Source: Phytoseiulus persimilis
Lineage: Eukaryota > Arthropoda > Arachnida > Mesostigmata > Phytoseiidae
Reading direction: 5' to 3'
Assembly (NCBI GenBank): GCA_037576195.1
Contig: CM075102.1
Coordinates: 44,822,745 to 44,886,744, forward strand
DNA: 64,000 nt
Shown: positions 24,701 to 38,559 of the stretch, piece by piece
How positions within the stretch are numbered: position 1 is the first letter of the stretch
Layout of the letters: each line of letters begins with the position of its first letter
Notes under the pieces: model-generated
Database searches by the model: none
What the model saw: the letters and a program-made list of their open reading frames with translations, nothing else
What the model was told of the DNA's origin: nothing
Translations under genes and position numbers: made by a program

Positions 24701-24930
24701 CTTAAAAAGTCTGGTCTTGATGTTCCTTGGTAGATATTGTGAATTCATCCTGAGTCTACGATCGGACAGTCTGGAAAAAATCTGCGGCCAACTTCCGGAG
24801 ACCACCCCCCTCTTCGCCCATGACACGAAGAGGACGAAGTCACCATGGTGAATTTCCTCCACGAGGAGAATTCCGGGGCACTCTCCAATGGTGAAACTGG
24901 AGCATCACTGACTTGATGGGCTCAGGATCT
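21740..24930 (-). mobile_element. Decayed Ty3/Gypsy pol: RT, RNase H and integrase in order
   Basis: Three pol domains occur in the correct order on the minus strand. RT (24862-24581): IFSRLSDRRLRMN followed by LRKPTPDEITISHLKP, like the QxFxRLxxxGLxxN...GLKPTPDKIxAI block. RNase H (about 24075-23900): TRYCTEMQ then VVQALRFCRTVFRYKLWLT, like TRYxTxExELLAVVxALRxFRxYLxGxxFxLxTD. Integrase core (22450-22180): GLLKAMSATSGYRHTHHFDRGHSHGYS, split over two frames, like the xxWVSxxGIPxxxxxDRGxxFxS block. Integrase C-terminus (22056-21750): ELLSEIESPREEV then CRPIRFEVVKGEGRNFEL, like PGEFxxE and PYxGPFEVVxRxEKxF. RT to integrase spans about 2.4 kb, as in intact elements. Stops and frameshifts throughout show it is dead. 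LTRs were not located. Confidence 0.6.
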
Positions 24931-27900
24931 CTCTCTTTTTCTTGACAAACCTAGCCCTTCGGAAGGCCGCTCGGTTCACGAGGGAAAATTCGAACTCATT
25001 GGCTCGAGGGGCATCGAAGGTGCTTGACAAGCCTCGTTGGGTACGAGTTCAACGGACTCTGCTCAAACGAGATGGAGCGAAGACCCGTAGAAGCAAACAT
25101 CCCATTATTACATTATGTTGGTGCTAGGTAGACTCTGAACGGGTTCACTTCGAAACCGCTTCCACAGATGCACTCCTCATTGTCAACGCATGCTGGCTGG
25201 ACACGGTGAAAACGTAGAAAAACAAAGCACGTAGGCTACAATATAGGAACGTGCGACCCGTGCAGGACAGGCAATCCGGTTGATTTACACGGACTAGCGC
25301 GCCCTGTCCCACCTGCTTACACTACGACGACGTAACACACGCAGTGAGCACAGTGTCATGATTTATAACGCTTTCCATCGTGACACAAGCAGATATGGAC
25401 AAGCTAGTCAGTTTTGTATTCTTCTTGGGCTTTCATCCCGCAGTAGTTTAATTTGATCTGAATCTCACTTCTCTGTCTCTGAGCTTCGGTGCGGTTCACG
25501 AAATTCACCCGACTCCACGGAGGTAATCCTTAGAGACGGATTGGTCGGCTGTTTGGTTTCATTGAGCCTGCGGCCCTATGAATATATCGATCGTACGACA
25601 ACGCGATCCCGGATTCATCGCTGAGGAATTTCCAGGACATTCAAATAATTCCAGAGATCAGTCGAGTTTGGCATCGAGCCTCGAGGTCTGGCCCACTGGC
25701 TGTTCACGGTTGCGGGGCAGAGCGCAAAACCTTTTCGCTAGACCACTGCTTTCGATTCGACATGCTTTATCGTGAACCTCTTATTGAGAGATCTGTATTC
25801 CGATGCCCTGCCCATCAATCCTGCCGCATAGGATGAGCAAGTTTTCCTGTAGCTCGAAATCGTTCGTCCGTCCGTCATCGCAAAACAACCCTGGATTTAC
25901 TGCTGAAGCAGAAACTCAACACCTGCGCGCTCGGATTCGATTTCGTTGAATATTTCCCTCGTCCATAGCAATATTTTTCACTCGCTGCCTTCTGTCGCTT
26001 TCTGCTCGCTTTCCTGCTTCGCAAATAGCTTGGGTTTCGCTTCCCTCGACAGAATTGCGTTGACCGAGAGCAACAGCTTCGAAGCAGCTTTGACCTTGAA
26101 CATATTTGTAACCAACAGGTAAACAAGCCCATCCAAGGAAGGGATCGACGGACCTCATTCTTGAACCGTTCTGGAATATCGACTGACGGATTCCAAATAC
26201 AGCACGGTAATAGTTCTCCATTGAAGAAGTTTACAGACGCTGCGGAGGCGTTTGATCCCGATCTCACGTCATTTCAGAAACCGAACCTTTCCGAGTGGAA
26301 CACGGCGGTTCTCCGCCTTTCCGAATTCTCGACCAGCATTCAGTTTTCTTGGAATCTTCCGAACTATCGGAAAGAGGAACCCTCGAAACGATGGAACGAA
26401 CGAACGATAACTGGGCTACTGGAATAGCCCCTGCGAAATGAAGATGAATTCGTGTCTCCTAGAAGTAGGGGGATGTTTTCTCAACTGTGGTTAACGAAGG
26501 GCTCGTGCAGTTTCTTCTTTCAATTTTATTCCAGTGACCATAAAAACTTGCTGAAGGCCACATCATCAATTTTTGTGGGCTCGCTTTGTCGAGCGAGGCC
26601 TTCGTTCTCCTCGACCGACCCCTTGTTCTCCTGCGCTGTTCTTCAATCTCTCGTCACGGACTCGTTTTTTCCCTTCCCTGCTCCTCCGAAGAGACATCTT
26701 CTTCGGGATTCCGCTATCCGGGAAAGTCGTCTACTGCTTCGTTCTAGTTATCATCGACCTGGTACAAAAAATCCTATAGTTTTTCTCCAAATTTTTTCCC
26801 CGCCCTCGCTCGGTGGGACCCTGCACGAAACAGCACACAAGGAGCTTTAACGAAGGAGGTCTCAGAGGCTCTCTTCGGTCGAGGATCAAGTGGCTTCTCA
26901 CCCGAGTGAAACCAGCCCATATAACCGATACGACAGGGAGCTACGGAGTGATCCGAGCTATCAGGATTCGGTGAATCGGATGTTTGGAGAGAAATGCAAC
27001 CGCGGGGTCGCAAGAGAAGTTTTTGTCAACTTCCCCAGGGAGCGTTTAGAAGGACAGGATCAGTAATCAACTAATTGCATCCAGTCGATTCGCTAAATAA
27101 CCGAGCGTCTAACCCCGATCTTGCCATCAATAATCTCGCGCGACGACCCGATGCTACACTGCGTATCAGATCGCTTCGAATGTTCCCACAGTCCTTGGGG
27201 GACGCTGCGAGACGGAGCGCCGCAGCCTGATCGAAAATGTGGCATCAGACGGTCGAGATAATATCTGCGCAAAACAGCCAGGACAGAGAGAAGCCAAGCT
27301 CACGAGGAAGCCGGGGAGAAACTGTCGGAGTCGCCGGCCGGCGAATGTGGGCCAATTCAATGAAGAAACTGGCTGTTTGAAGGTGTCGCCCGAGCCTCCG
27401 CAGACGATGTCCGGGACAACTTTAGATCCCGAAGCCAAGCAGGGCCCACTGGTACTTGTTAAGAAGTCTCTGAGGTTTATCTGGGAGAAAATGTGTCCAC
27501 ACTTGATACCAGGCAAAATCCTTGGAGACATCGTTGGAGCCGACAAGAAGAGAAAGTCGGCGAGAGCAGAACAACGATATGTGGCGAAAGAGTCCAAAGT
27601 GGTCAGAGCCGAGCTGCTCTTGCACTTAGATGTTATCGTAGCTTTCTTTTCCTTTTTATACTCTTCCTGCAAGAACACGACGATACAATTTCTCCGCTAT
27701 CCTTCATGGAGCTGTTGACTCCTGGGGAGACTTCCCTCGAAGTTTCCCATCTGGAATCGGAGCGGATTTACGCGGCCGATTCTAAGTTCGCTCTCGTTCC
27801 GGCTCCTCGAACATTGAATCTTATTTCGACGTTGAATCGCGCATTCGTCCACTTTGTCCGTTCTCGCTAACTAATATCCCACTCCACGCGCTCTCAAAGC

Positions 27901-29659
27901 CGCGGGATCTCGATTCATTTATGTGGTCATTACTTGAAGTCGTTTGCCATATGCTCTCTCCTCCTCTGTGCATGTACTGTGCCGTATACCAATCAAAGCG
28001 CATCCATCAATATCTGATACATCGTCCGCGTGCCCTCCCGCCCGCCGTCTCGGTCGTTGGTTCATGTCTTTTACCACAAAGGAGAAACAATATCGATCAC
28101 GCGAGCAGAGCAGATATGTCCTGTTCTTCCGCCCACGGACCCACAGCGCCCTACTCGTCGCATATTGGCATTCTCCCGAGGCAATTTTCAACAGTCCATG
28201 CACTCCAAAGATGCTGTGCCGGCCGCCGGCGGCTCTGAGATCACTACTCCTACTTTCCGTGCTCTTTGTCGTACCATTTTTTTCCGGTGGTAGGCGCGTC
28301 CCCACCTTCACCTATGTGTCCTCTGAAGAGCCGCGGTGGCGACGAGACCACTTTCGGTTCTTACCCTGCTGTTAGACGGCGGGATGACCAGGCAATCCAG
28401 GAGCGACAGGCTTGGCGCAGATGGAGAGAACGCTTGGGATGAGGATGAGGGAACCGAGAAACCCAAGTGAGAGTTTCCGTAAATGAAGCTGGATCCCCCC
28501 CGTGATTATTCTACTTTCTTCTCCAAATCGGTTATAGGCAGCGGGATGAACTGAACCGGAAGCGACCGGGAAAGAAGGAGGCCGCGGCGCAGACGTCGAC
28601 GTCCGCGCATGTTTCTCTGACGATCATCGAGAGAACACGGGACAGCCTCATTACCTATCCCTCTGTTTGTCGGCTGTCCCTCTGCCTACGCGGCCAACTT
28701 GCTCTTTCTCCTGTACTAGGATCATCTCAGTTTGTCATTCTAATGGACGAATGCGGCATCAAGCAAATCGACGTATTCTCCGGCCTCCATCGGGAGCGGT
28801 GGTGGCTGCTCCGTCGGCAGCGGAAGCGGCAGCGACCGGCCTTTGTGCGCTGACATGATTGTCGAATTTTTGAATGGCCTTCGATGGCAGCCGGCCCCCA
28901 ACAATGCGGTCCGGCGCAAGTAGCTGCGCTCTCACCAACAGAGCAACGAGGAGCGCGCTTGGGGCTGATATCGAAGAGATGTTCCGGAAACTATGCAAAC
29001 GCTGGTCCACCGCGTTCTGAGCCTGGCAGTCCCGAATCTCAGGTCCTGTGATCAAATTATTTGGTTGCTGATCAACGGCAACCGGCGCCGGGTGTTCAGC
29101 ATTCCAGCGTCCAGTTCCGATGTCGATCGTGCATTGTCACGAATGGGGAAGAAGCCCACAGCAAACACTTCGCTCGGCGGCTGAAGATGTCGATCAGCGG
29201 GCCTCCACATCAGCAACTGATAACGGTCTCAGAGAGAGGAATTGTTGATGAGATGTGCTACGACGGGATTGGAAATCGGGAAAAAATGATTGAGTCAGAT
29301 CCATCGATGGGGAACGACTTGCGGAATCGACTGAAATGATTACGATCGCAAGAGGATTCGATGGAACTCGAAGCCTGACCAACCTGATACTCGCCCCAGG
29401 CTCACCCAACGAGTAGGATGGAGCCGTGGATATCTTCAGAACATCGGGCGAACGGAGATATTCAAGAAGTGGCGATCGATGCTCACGGCTTCCTCTCGTC
29501 TGGCAAGCGGGCTGGCTGTCAGTTCGGGCACGGCTGGCTAGTCGGATTGCGAAATTGATCGATTCGAGGAGAGTCTGACTTTGTGAATATGACTTATCAC
29601 CACACATGAAGCAATCAGAAGATCCAGCTCTCTCGCTGGGTCGGGTGAGATCCCTGCAT
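24931..29659. other. Long stretch without a recognisable gene
   Basis: The gag/protease portion of the minus-strand element would lie at about 25-27 kb but is not recognisable. Overlapping frames on both strands at 27166-27718 (159 and 170 codons) carry no domain. 27.9-28.9 kb is GC-rich. A signal-peptide-like frame at 28211 is discussed in the findings. Confidence 0.35.
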
Positions 29660-29960
29660 TTTCATTTGGAGGAGTTCGGGAGCTCTTTTGCCCCGTTCAC
29701 CGAGTGGGAGTGAAGCCCGCATTGAGAATGTGCGTCCATCGGTGATCGTACGATATCGAGGTGGTGTGAAACTCCGAGGAAACCTTCATGATCGATCGCA
29801 CGTGTTAGAGAATCCGAGAGGAAGGTGACGTACAGTAAGAACAGCATTGATACGAAAGGGCTGTCAGAATCCGATTCATGGGAATACTCCCGCTCGGTGA
29901 CGGAGGAAACAACCTCCCTCGGAGAGATCACCTCACTTCGGAGTTGACGGATGCTCAGAG
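29660..29960 (-). mobile_element. Decayed Ty3/Gypsy RT fragment (catalytic palm)
   Basis: The minus strand reads FVSMLFLLYVTFLSDSLTRAIDH, then HHLDIVRSPMDAHSQCGLHS, then NGAKELPNSSK. This follows the RT order FVxxYxDDxLVxSxSLTEHxxH, xVFxRLDAHGLxLN, xFGAKEL. The YxDD position reads YVTF, so the catalytic aspartates are lost. The stretch is one open frame, but the catalytic loss indicates a dead copy. Confidence 0.42.
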
Positions 29961-32900
29961 TGTGATTGGAATACAGTGGTTCCATAATAGCCGGCAGCGG
30001 GGTTATTTTCGGAGTCGTTTCCTGCCCGATTCGGATGAGCACCGCTCAGCTCACCAACTTGCGAACTAACAAGTTTCCACTTTCCAGCCCGGCGGAACGC
30101 TCCAAGAGGAAGGCCTCGGGACAAGGAGCATACGGTGCTTGCAAAGTCGAAAGCTCGAAGACTCTTCGCTGGGCTCGACTTCAAGTCTCTCGGGAGTCGT
30201 GAACAACAAACGAGCAACTCAAAATAATCAGCAGATAGTTGCTTAGGCTGCTGCTGGCTGCAGGAAACGTCCTTGCATCAGTACGAGTGACTTTGTACCG
30301 TTGAGGCACAACAAAAACTTCTTTGCCGTCCGGCAAATAATGTTTCCCGAGAGATAGCAAGAAAAGCTAGACAAAGGGATGGGCGGACGAGCGAGCGAAG
30401 ACTGAAGGGCTGCGAGTTCCAGCCGGACGAGGAGCAGCAACTGTGAAAACACGGCGCATCACTACAGCGCGTTGTTTGCCTGCGGTGTGCCCGGTAACAA
30501 GCTACACGATTAGTGTGCAACCATTGATATTTGAACATCTGATGTGAGTTTCGGTGCGTCTCCGTTTTTCTGTAGCCGCTGCTCTCCTTTCGACGAAACG
30601 GTCTCCACCGAGTTCGTGAGAGTACCGTTGAGAGCCATTAAAAGTTCGATGCTTTGGAAACGTTGAGGAACGAACCGAAGCAGGAAGGCTCCGGCTCACT
30701 CACCGTCAGGAGAGCGGCTGCGTAAAGCGACGCTCGCGGGGCGAGAAGGCGTGCGCCAAGACAGCTGTACGTACGGTTGAACTAAGATCGCGAGAGAGAA
30801 ACTGGCGTGGAAGAGGACGGCGACCATGGCGCCGTCGAGCACTGGTGGAAGGTAATTGTTTCTTGTTAATTTTTGAACTTGGCCAAGAAGGCACGGAGCC
30901 GCGCCAGTCCTTGTGCGGAATTCGCGGCAAACCTAACGGCCAATTTGGTGTCAGAAAGCGTCGAGAACGACTCCTATGGGAACGTTAGGCTCGTCCGTCG
31001 GGTAGTCGGCTCCTCCGCTTGCTGGTTCCATTTGTTCCGAGGGGAACAACGGAACACTGGGAGCGCTCGGAGAGCAACAGTGGACCGGTCGTGAAAACGA
31101 CCTGCTTCAACTAAACTTGTTCACTCGCTCGGAGAATAGACTCCATCGCAGTCGGCATACTCTGCTTGTTTATGAACAAACGCTGTCGTTGACTCTCTGT
31201 CTTCCGAGCACGAACGGCGCCTTGACGACCACGTGACGCGAGAGTGCTGATAACGACGGTTATCGCAACCTGAATCACCTCCGAGGAACTAGTTGTCTTC
31301 GAGTGAACTCGGGAGCTGTTCTAGTGCAGCGTTCTGGTTGAAGAATACGGAGGTTGGAATAGAGCAGTTACAACGCGAGCGAATGGAGTGGATGGAGGGA
31401 ACAATAACAATAATTAAACGGGTCTCTCTAATCTCTTAAGTGGCTGGACGCCTCAAAGTTCAGCTCCTGTTCACTGCGTTCACCTCTGAAGATTTCAGAC
31501 TCCACCCGTCGTCGATCCCTTCTCGATATTGAGGCGGAACGGAACCGGATTGAATGGGAGCGTGGTACAAACTGATACAAATTGCCAAACGTAAACATTA
31601 CTGTCTGGCCTTCATAGAAGTTCCTCGCAATGCCCTCGTTCTGAAGAATGAGTGTCCTGAAATAGCTGCGTTCGCAAACATAGCTTCGTGGCTCGAATCC
31701 GGAGGTTCGTCAACATTTTTTGCTGCTGAACCATGTTCATACGCAGTTCTGGTTACACTCGGCTCCAATGGGCAAGGTCGCATACAGCGACAGATGGAAA
31801 GAAGATATGCATGCATAGATCAAGTGGCTAGATGATGGAGACGCGGCGGCAGTGATGAAAGCGGAGGTTCAGTGCTGAGTGTGCGGTGCGATGACAAGCA
31901 ACACAAGAAGAGGTAGCGGAGGAAAAACCTCGAGCACGGCGAAGAACCGCTCTCTCGGGGCAAAGCAGCACAAACTGGCTGGCTCTCTGGCTACTTGCAG
32001 ACGAGTCGAATGAGAATATTATGCGACATCACCCACAGGCGGAAGGCGGGACGCTCCGTGACCAAAGGAAAATTCACTGCCCGGTAGTGCGGAGCAGAAA
32101 TGAAGTGAATGTCTCCGAGCAAAGGCTTACGAATAACGTGCGAGCCCCCCTTGATTGGAACGGATGAGGTTTTCAACGGACGAACAATTCCAAACGGTGG
32201 CGGCCTCAGAAGGAACTCGTCGAGGTCTAAAATTTTTAATCGTGCCCTCTGAAAAGCTTCTTCCGCGCTCCGTGCCGCTTTCGCCACGTTCGGAGCCATG
32301 ACTGCCGCTACAGGCCTTTCCCTTGCAGTTCTTCGTTTTTGTAATCAAGAGGACGATTAACGCCAGCTCTGCCCCTGGTGTCTGCAATCTGTAGCTGAAC
32401 GGCGAGGTTGAGCGAATCGTATTGGATGGCATGCTCCGTCTGTCTAATCTTCCACGGTTCCAAAACAGCATTTCGCACAACTATTCCGATACAGGACATT
32501 CGTGATGATGTTCGACTTGACAACGAATCGCGGAAGGGGCAACGATACTGGAGGAAACGACGCTGAGTATCGTTCCCGTCTGTTGGTCAGTGAAGTGGGT
32601 AATACTACCGCGCATTCACAGCGTCGAGGAACGGAGTCAAAGTCTATTTGTCCCCTTTGTTCGCCGCTTCAATAAACTCAATATCGCGTCTCCCATGGAA
32701 ACGGGAAGCTTCTGGAAAATGAAAAGGCTACTCGGCGGGACCCACCGAGCCCGGCTTGCGAACGAGCTCGCCGGTAACGTATGAGCTTTCCTCTTACCGG
32801 ATATAGTGTATTTCCTTGTCCTGAGCGCTAATAGGACACGGGAGCAACAGGGACCCGATTCTCTACAAGTCGACGGAGCAAAAAGCCTCCACTGTAATTG

Positions 32901-35900
32901 CAGCAGATACGCTCTTCCCGTTCCTCGAGTTGAATTTGTCCCTTTTTCGACTTTCGGTGTTCGTTCGTCCAGACAAAATCCACCAGAAAAGCCACACCAG
33001 ATTCTGACAGCGGCAACCCCGAAAGTATACGTAGTCATGAGCCCCGACGAGAAGCAGAGCTCTAATCATAAACCACATAGTTCCTCGATAGTTTCCTGGT
33101 TCAACTGCTTGGTAAGCCTTGTTTCTCACTGGCCAGGTCCCGATTGAAAATGTGACGCCTGCTGTGAGAAGGGAATTGCGACGCAAACAATCCGCCAGCC
33201 AACTGGACACCCACGCAGCCGCCAGTGGAGCTCCTAGACCATCAGGGACTGCGACTTGATCGCATGCTCCTTGCCACTGTATGTAATCTGCTTTTTGTCG
33301 AGCTATCGCATCGGCGTCTTCCCGAAAACTCAGAGGCGATTAAGAGGGATGAGAGGAGTGAACGGAAGGGTCCCTGGACAGGAACGGAGGTCTTGAGAAC
33401 CGCGATAACTCATCGACTGCTGATTGGAACACGAATGACCGTGATGGCGGGGGTGCGGATTTCGCTCGGAAGCTCCTTTGAGCGTGTTTCATTCCGAACC
33501 AATACTTCGCACACTGTCAAGCATTCCTCAAGCTCTCGCGGTGAGATAGAGCAGAGTTGCTTCACAACGCACAGACGTTGCTGAATATGGCGGCATCGGA
33601 GGAGAATACGAAGAGAAGAGCAGCTTTGATGCGCTCGCGTTCAAAAATCCCGGAACAACCTCGGTGACCGGTGCTCGGTTCGCTTCAGAATTCGAACCCA
33701 ATCGGAATCCTCGATACAGCGGGAGGAACAGGCAGTTTCTCGAATTAGTGAGATTTACAAGCAAAAGAGACGACTCGCAGAAACTGAAAGAAGCCTTGTG
33801 ACCGTTTCGAAACATTTTTCAATATTCTCCGCTCCCTCCTCGCAGAAGACTCTGGCTTCCATCAGGCATCGCATTGAGGTCTAAGATGTAACTTTGTTCC
33901 TCATCCCACACAGACAGCCACCGACCCCACCTCGCTCGTTCTTTCGCTTCTCTCGGAACTCTTCGAGACAAGCGCGCAGCCAGCCTGCGCTGAGAGCAAT
34001 CTCGTAATTTCGTTCGAGAGAACAACTTCTTCTAGGTGTGTTCAAATCAAACTGGAGATCTCTCTGAGTCGGGGGTGTTGTGCCGGAGATGGAGACCAGA
34101 CGTCATCTGTTGAGCAGATGGGCCAACGACCCCGCGCTCGTTGAAACCGTGCGACTCCACGAGTCGGGTGCAACTTGCCAAGATTGCGAAACTTCGTGGC
34201 GTCCACAGCCGTCTTCATCGTAGGAGGAGGAGGTGGGGCAGAAGTTGAAGTCTCGAGGATGTATCTGACACTTCGACCCTTCGGAGTTTCACATAAATGA
34301 ACGTCGACAGCCTTCCGGCGAAGGCGATACACGAGCGAATCTTCATTATTTTAATCACCCTGGCGCCACGCGTTCAAGGAACCACATGCTTCGGGTGACT
34401 CCCCACGTTACCCAAAATTCAGATTTGGAATTGGATTATTCCTGAGCTCAGTGATCTTGAGGACCTTCTGGGCCTTTTGGAAAATGATGCGACCATTAGG
34501 TAAACGGTCTCAAGCCGTCAATGACTCACACACGATTCACATCCGAGATTTCAGAGTTTCGCAATTCCGATGAGCGAAATCCGGTGAAATCTCGATGAAT
34601 CTCCGATGCTTGCTCCTCATGTGTCTCAGCAAGCGTCAAACTTGTTCTCGCGCTCGGACTGTGCTCGAGTTTCCTTGTTCGGGCCGTTCCCCATCGTTCA
34701 TGGCCTGCTGCGGACTCGCCCTAAATTGGATTCCGCATTGCTCCATTTCCTGGATCGATACCCTATCCGCAATGGATGGATCGCTGGAAATTATTGAGGA
34801 AAGTCATCGCCAGCGAAGAATCCAAGGCCACATGGTGTCACGCTGACCGCTGCATTGGCAGTCGCAAGCGGTGGAATGCTATCGTTGATCATTAGGATGA
34901 TAAATTCAAAGAAGCAATTTAATCTCCGTGTTTCGGCCGTCGATCGATCGATCTTTCCCTCTTCCTGTGGCTCTGTCGCCGACGATTCACCGCTGCCGAT
35001 ATTGGTACCGATGACAAGCTTCGACGTCACATTGTCTTTGGTAAAAGCTCCGACCGTTTTCATTGCTGCAAGGCGAGCTCGAGAGCTGCAAAACGACTCA
35101 CATCGCCAATTTTAATGGACCCATCCAATGTGGGCCTGTTTTTTGCGAGAGCTGCAGTGAACACGCATCGGATCGATGGAGCGCTTCCTCGCGTCCAGCC
35201 AAGGTTCTTCGAATTTCGGAGTCAATAATTGAATCGTCCAAGCATCCGAAGGGACGCAAGTTCCCATATCTCGTGTGCCGTCTCCGCCTCCCAGCGTGTT
35301 GATTTGTCCCGCGGTTGATGTGCCATGCGTGTTAGAGTAACTTCGTCTCAGTAGATCTTGTTGCAAGAAGAGAATTCGGCAGATGCCCTGCTCTGAATCT
35401 AGAACTTCATCCGAATCAACGGGACACTAGAGCTGGTTGGACGTCTGGAAATTTCATTTGCGAATCCACATTCCGCTTCTCCTGTTCAGGATGTTTCACT
35501 GCTCGCGACCGTCTCGATTTGCTAGGTGAGGCATCGATTGATTCGATGAGCATTCCGAACCTCCCAGTCCTGCGGAAGCCAGATGAATCGATCGCTTTCT
35601 CGAACTCACGCGCAAGAATCGTCGGTCAAAAGAAAAAAAAAACATTCATCGGATTGGAATGATCGCGTGCACGTGAGCGACATTCTCTATATCTCACGAG
35701 CTTGTAAGATCACAAGTATGACTTCGCAAACGCTACACCCCTGAAAATAGAATAATTCTAGATCTATCTCTAAGAACAAAACACATGCCGTGCCTCCCCG
35801 TTAGCAGCTCCCCTTTCCGCCGTAGTTTAAGCCGAACGCAGCACGTTACGCTCATTCGGCATTCGTTTCCCTCAGGCTCCAAATACGAGCGACTTCACTG

Positions 35901-38559
35901 AACTCCTCCCGTTGAACTCCATCTGAAGAGTGAGCCGGATTTTGGAGGCAGACTGGAAAAGCTCCCCGATTCGAGTGGTCTTAGAATATTGGTTGTCGTC
36001 CGGGGCGTTTGATCCCGAATCCTCGCGATCCACGAGTGAGATGTTTGGTACGGAGCGTGTTCTCGGCTCGCGAACATATCAACCCGTCGAGCTTGAATCG
36101 GAGCAGAACTGCAATTGACAAATCACTATTTCGATTCGGAGGCGGCAGCAGCCTGTACCTCGTTCTTCCGCTCGCTGCCAGACTGAGCTGCCGGCTGCCG
36201 TCTGCGAGACTGGTTGGCCATGAACAACTCGATGGATGAAGTTGCGACGCAAAAGTATCGATAATCTGTCATAGTAATAGAGTTGGCATTCCCGTATCGC
36301 TCGCTGTATCTCCATTCCGAACGTCCGTGCGTTTCCCCTCGCTCCCTCTCTCTCCCCCGGGGTCTTTCTGTCTAGCTCGCTTCTCCTTCGTATGTCTGTT
36401 CCTATATAAGTTTCTCAGAGTATGGCTCCTTTCCATCAAGGATGCGAGCACACTTGAGCCTTCATCGCACGACTCCAACATTTGGGGAATTGTTTCTGCT
36501 GCGCACCATGATGCTGCTCGATCGATCCAATTTTGAGTCTATCCCGCATGTATTCACTGTATGTCGGTTGATCACTGTTACCCAGCTGAATCGGTAGCTC
36601 GATGGTTCCCTCCACAAACTTTCAAGTCGATCCGACTCCGCCACTCGTCGCTCAGACTTCGAAACCACATTCCTATCCAGCTGATCCTGCGAACGAGAGA
36701 AAAACTCGATTTCCCTCTCCCTCGCAACATCTTCGAAACACTCGACTTCTATATTCTCCGTGGCTTCCCCGTCCCCACGTTCTCCATTATCTTCTTCCTC
36801 CGTCCGTTCGGATCGAATCGTTTCCGTGAGGGTTTGCGGGAGGTGAGATTTCTCTCACATCGTTCGGGGAAAAGTGTTTCCTTCCTGTCAAAACGACGGA
36901 TGTCGATGCTCATTGGCTGGGACGAGCCCGCGTGTAAGCCACATTGTTCGGCGTCATCGGCTCAGTAGACTGAAGGTTGAGGCGAAGAACGATCTTTCTT
37001 CTCCGTGCAGAGCTCCCGGCTTGTTGGAGAGTCACGTGCGCAGTCTATAATTTGTATAAAAAAATCCATTCCTCAAGCGTCACTCCCTCCCGAGCGTCGA
37101 TGATGTTGCTCGTTTGCCCCAGCTCCCAACGATCATGCCCCGAGAGTTCTGTGCAGCCACCGCGTGATCTGCTGATGATGTTGGCGACAGAGTTCGCTCC
37201 TCAGGAGCACTCTGGGGAAAAGTCAGTCCGTTCGGCGCTTTCGACCAAATTTCGCCGAACTCGGCCGTCACTCGGTCTCTCAGAACGTTCGACCCGGTTC
37301 CGGGACGGGCAAATTACAGCCGCAGCCGGAAGACGGAGCTCGCGATGGTTTGTCGGTGGATCACTTCAAGTTGCCGAGTTCATCAAATTCGTGACAGACC
37401 GTACGTGACCGCCATGCAATAGCCGGCGTCCAAAGCTCCGGCAACTCATTCAACTTGGCTGCTCGCTCGGATCTTTAGCTGACCGCCTCGCCTCCTCTCC
37501 CTCGCTGGCGGTACAAATGAGTTGGGCGATTTTTCCTGAGCTTCCTTGATTTGATTTGCGAGCGTTATTTATTTATCAATTCAGAGATAATCGAAGAGCG
37601 ACGGTGCAAACGTTGAGCGAGCCACTCGATTATGGCGTCCCGTTGAGTCTGCGAATTTATCTCCCTCACATCGACCCGGGACTCTCCTCCTTCTTTTTCC
37701 TCGAGACATAACTCGACGCTGGGGTTGGAATCCGTTGGCTGATCTACACTGTTGCAAAGGACCAAGCGATCGGCGGAGAGGAGGACGGTTCCAGAGTTCC
37801 GTTGAAACTCTGTTCGCTTCTCCGCAGGCTGCTCGGTCGGTCCAGAGGATTCCGTTTGCTCCAGCTGTCGTTCTCATCCGAGATCAAGGAGTCCGTTGGG
37901 ACGTGGCTCACATGCCAATGAAAGGAAAATTTCTGATCAGGTTAACAGGTGCGGGGGAGCCACGTGGCTCTCGCGAGTGGTGTGCTCCATTCAATATCCA
38001 CAATCGTGTCGTGTGAATCGAGACGAAAACCCAAACACGAGGTTCGTGGACGGGGAACTGAAACCCTGACCGCATCTTCGGAACGGAGCGGGGCACACTT
38101 TGCCTCCCTAACGAGTCGTCGGGGGTGTTGAGCTTTCATCTGGTCTTCCTTACCAGCGACTGCATTACTAATCACCAAGCGCCACATCTCGAATAGCTCT
38201 GTTCTGTGAGTTGTGGATGCGCAATCGTGAACGGCATTGGAACTCTCGACTGCTACCCGTCTGCGGGAGAATTTCCCGGAATCCGTTGACTGATCTCGGA
38301 GTTGTGGAACGGTGCGGGCGGACTCGGTCTTTCATGAGCTTCAGTCGTCCGCGCCGAGCAACAGAGTCCAAATGTGGCGATGCCTTTGATAAGGTAATGG
38401 TTTGCGCGGCGGATGGGTAAAAGCCGACAGATGTCATCAAGTCCCCACTGGTTGGTGAGGGTTGCTCAAAAGGCTTGTCCGCCCGCCCGCCCGCTTGTTT
38501 CCTGGCTGGATAGCTAACTGGTTGGCTTGTTCCCCCGCTGGCTCCGAGGCCGAGATGGG
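29961..38559. other. Largest stretch without an assignable feature
   Basis: I found no gene here. Frames with protein-like composition but no domain include 31554-31835 (plus), 31991-32480 (minus) and 34791-35063 (minus, preceded by a CCTTGCAG acceptor-like tract). An A run lies near 35632-35642. 36.3-36.9 kb is pyrimidine-rich. 38.46-38.55 kb has CCCGCCCGCCCG and GGCT/GGTT-type patches. Degraded retroelements are likely here, but I could not fix any domain order. Confidence 0.35.

Noticed and set aside
27166-27718. Overlapping 159- and 170-codon frames on opposite strands
   Set aside because: Neither shows a domain or signal. Mutual mirror frames of this kind are common in stop-poor stretches.
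31991-32480. Two overlapping minus-strand frames with enzyme-like composition
   Set aside because: I considered an oxidoreductase or pol fragment, but no motif could be fixed in order.
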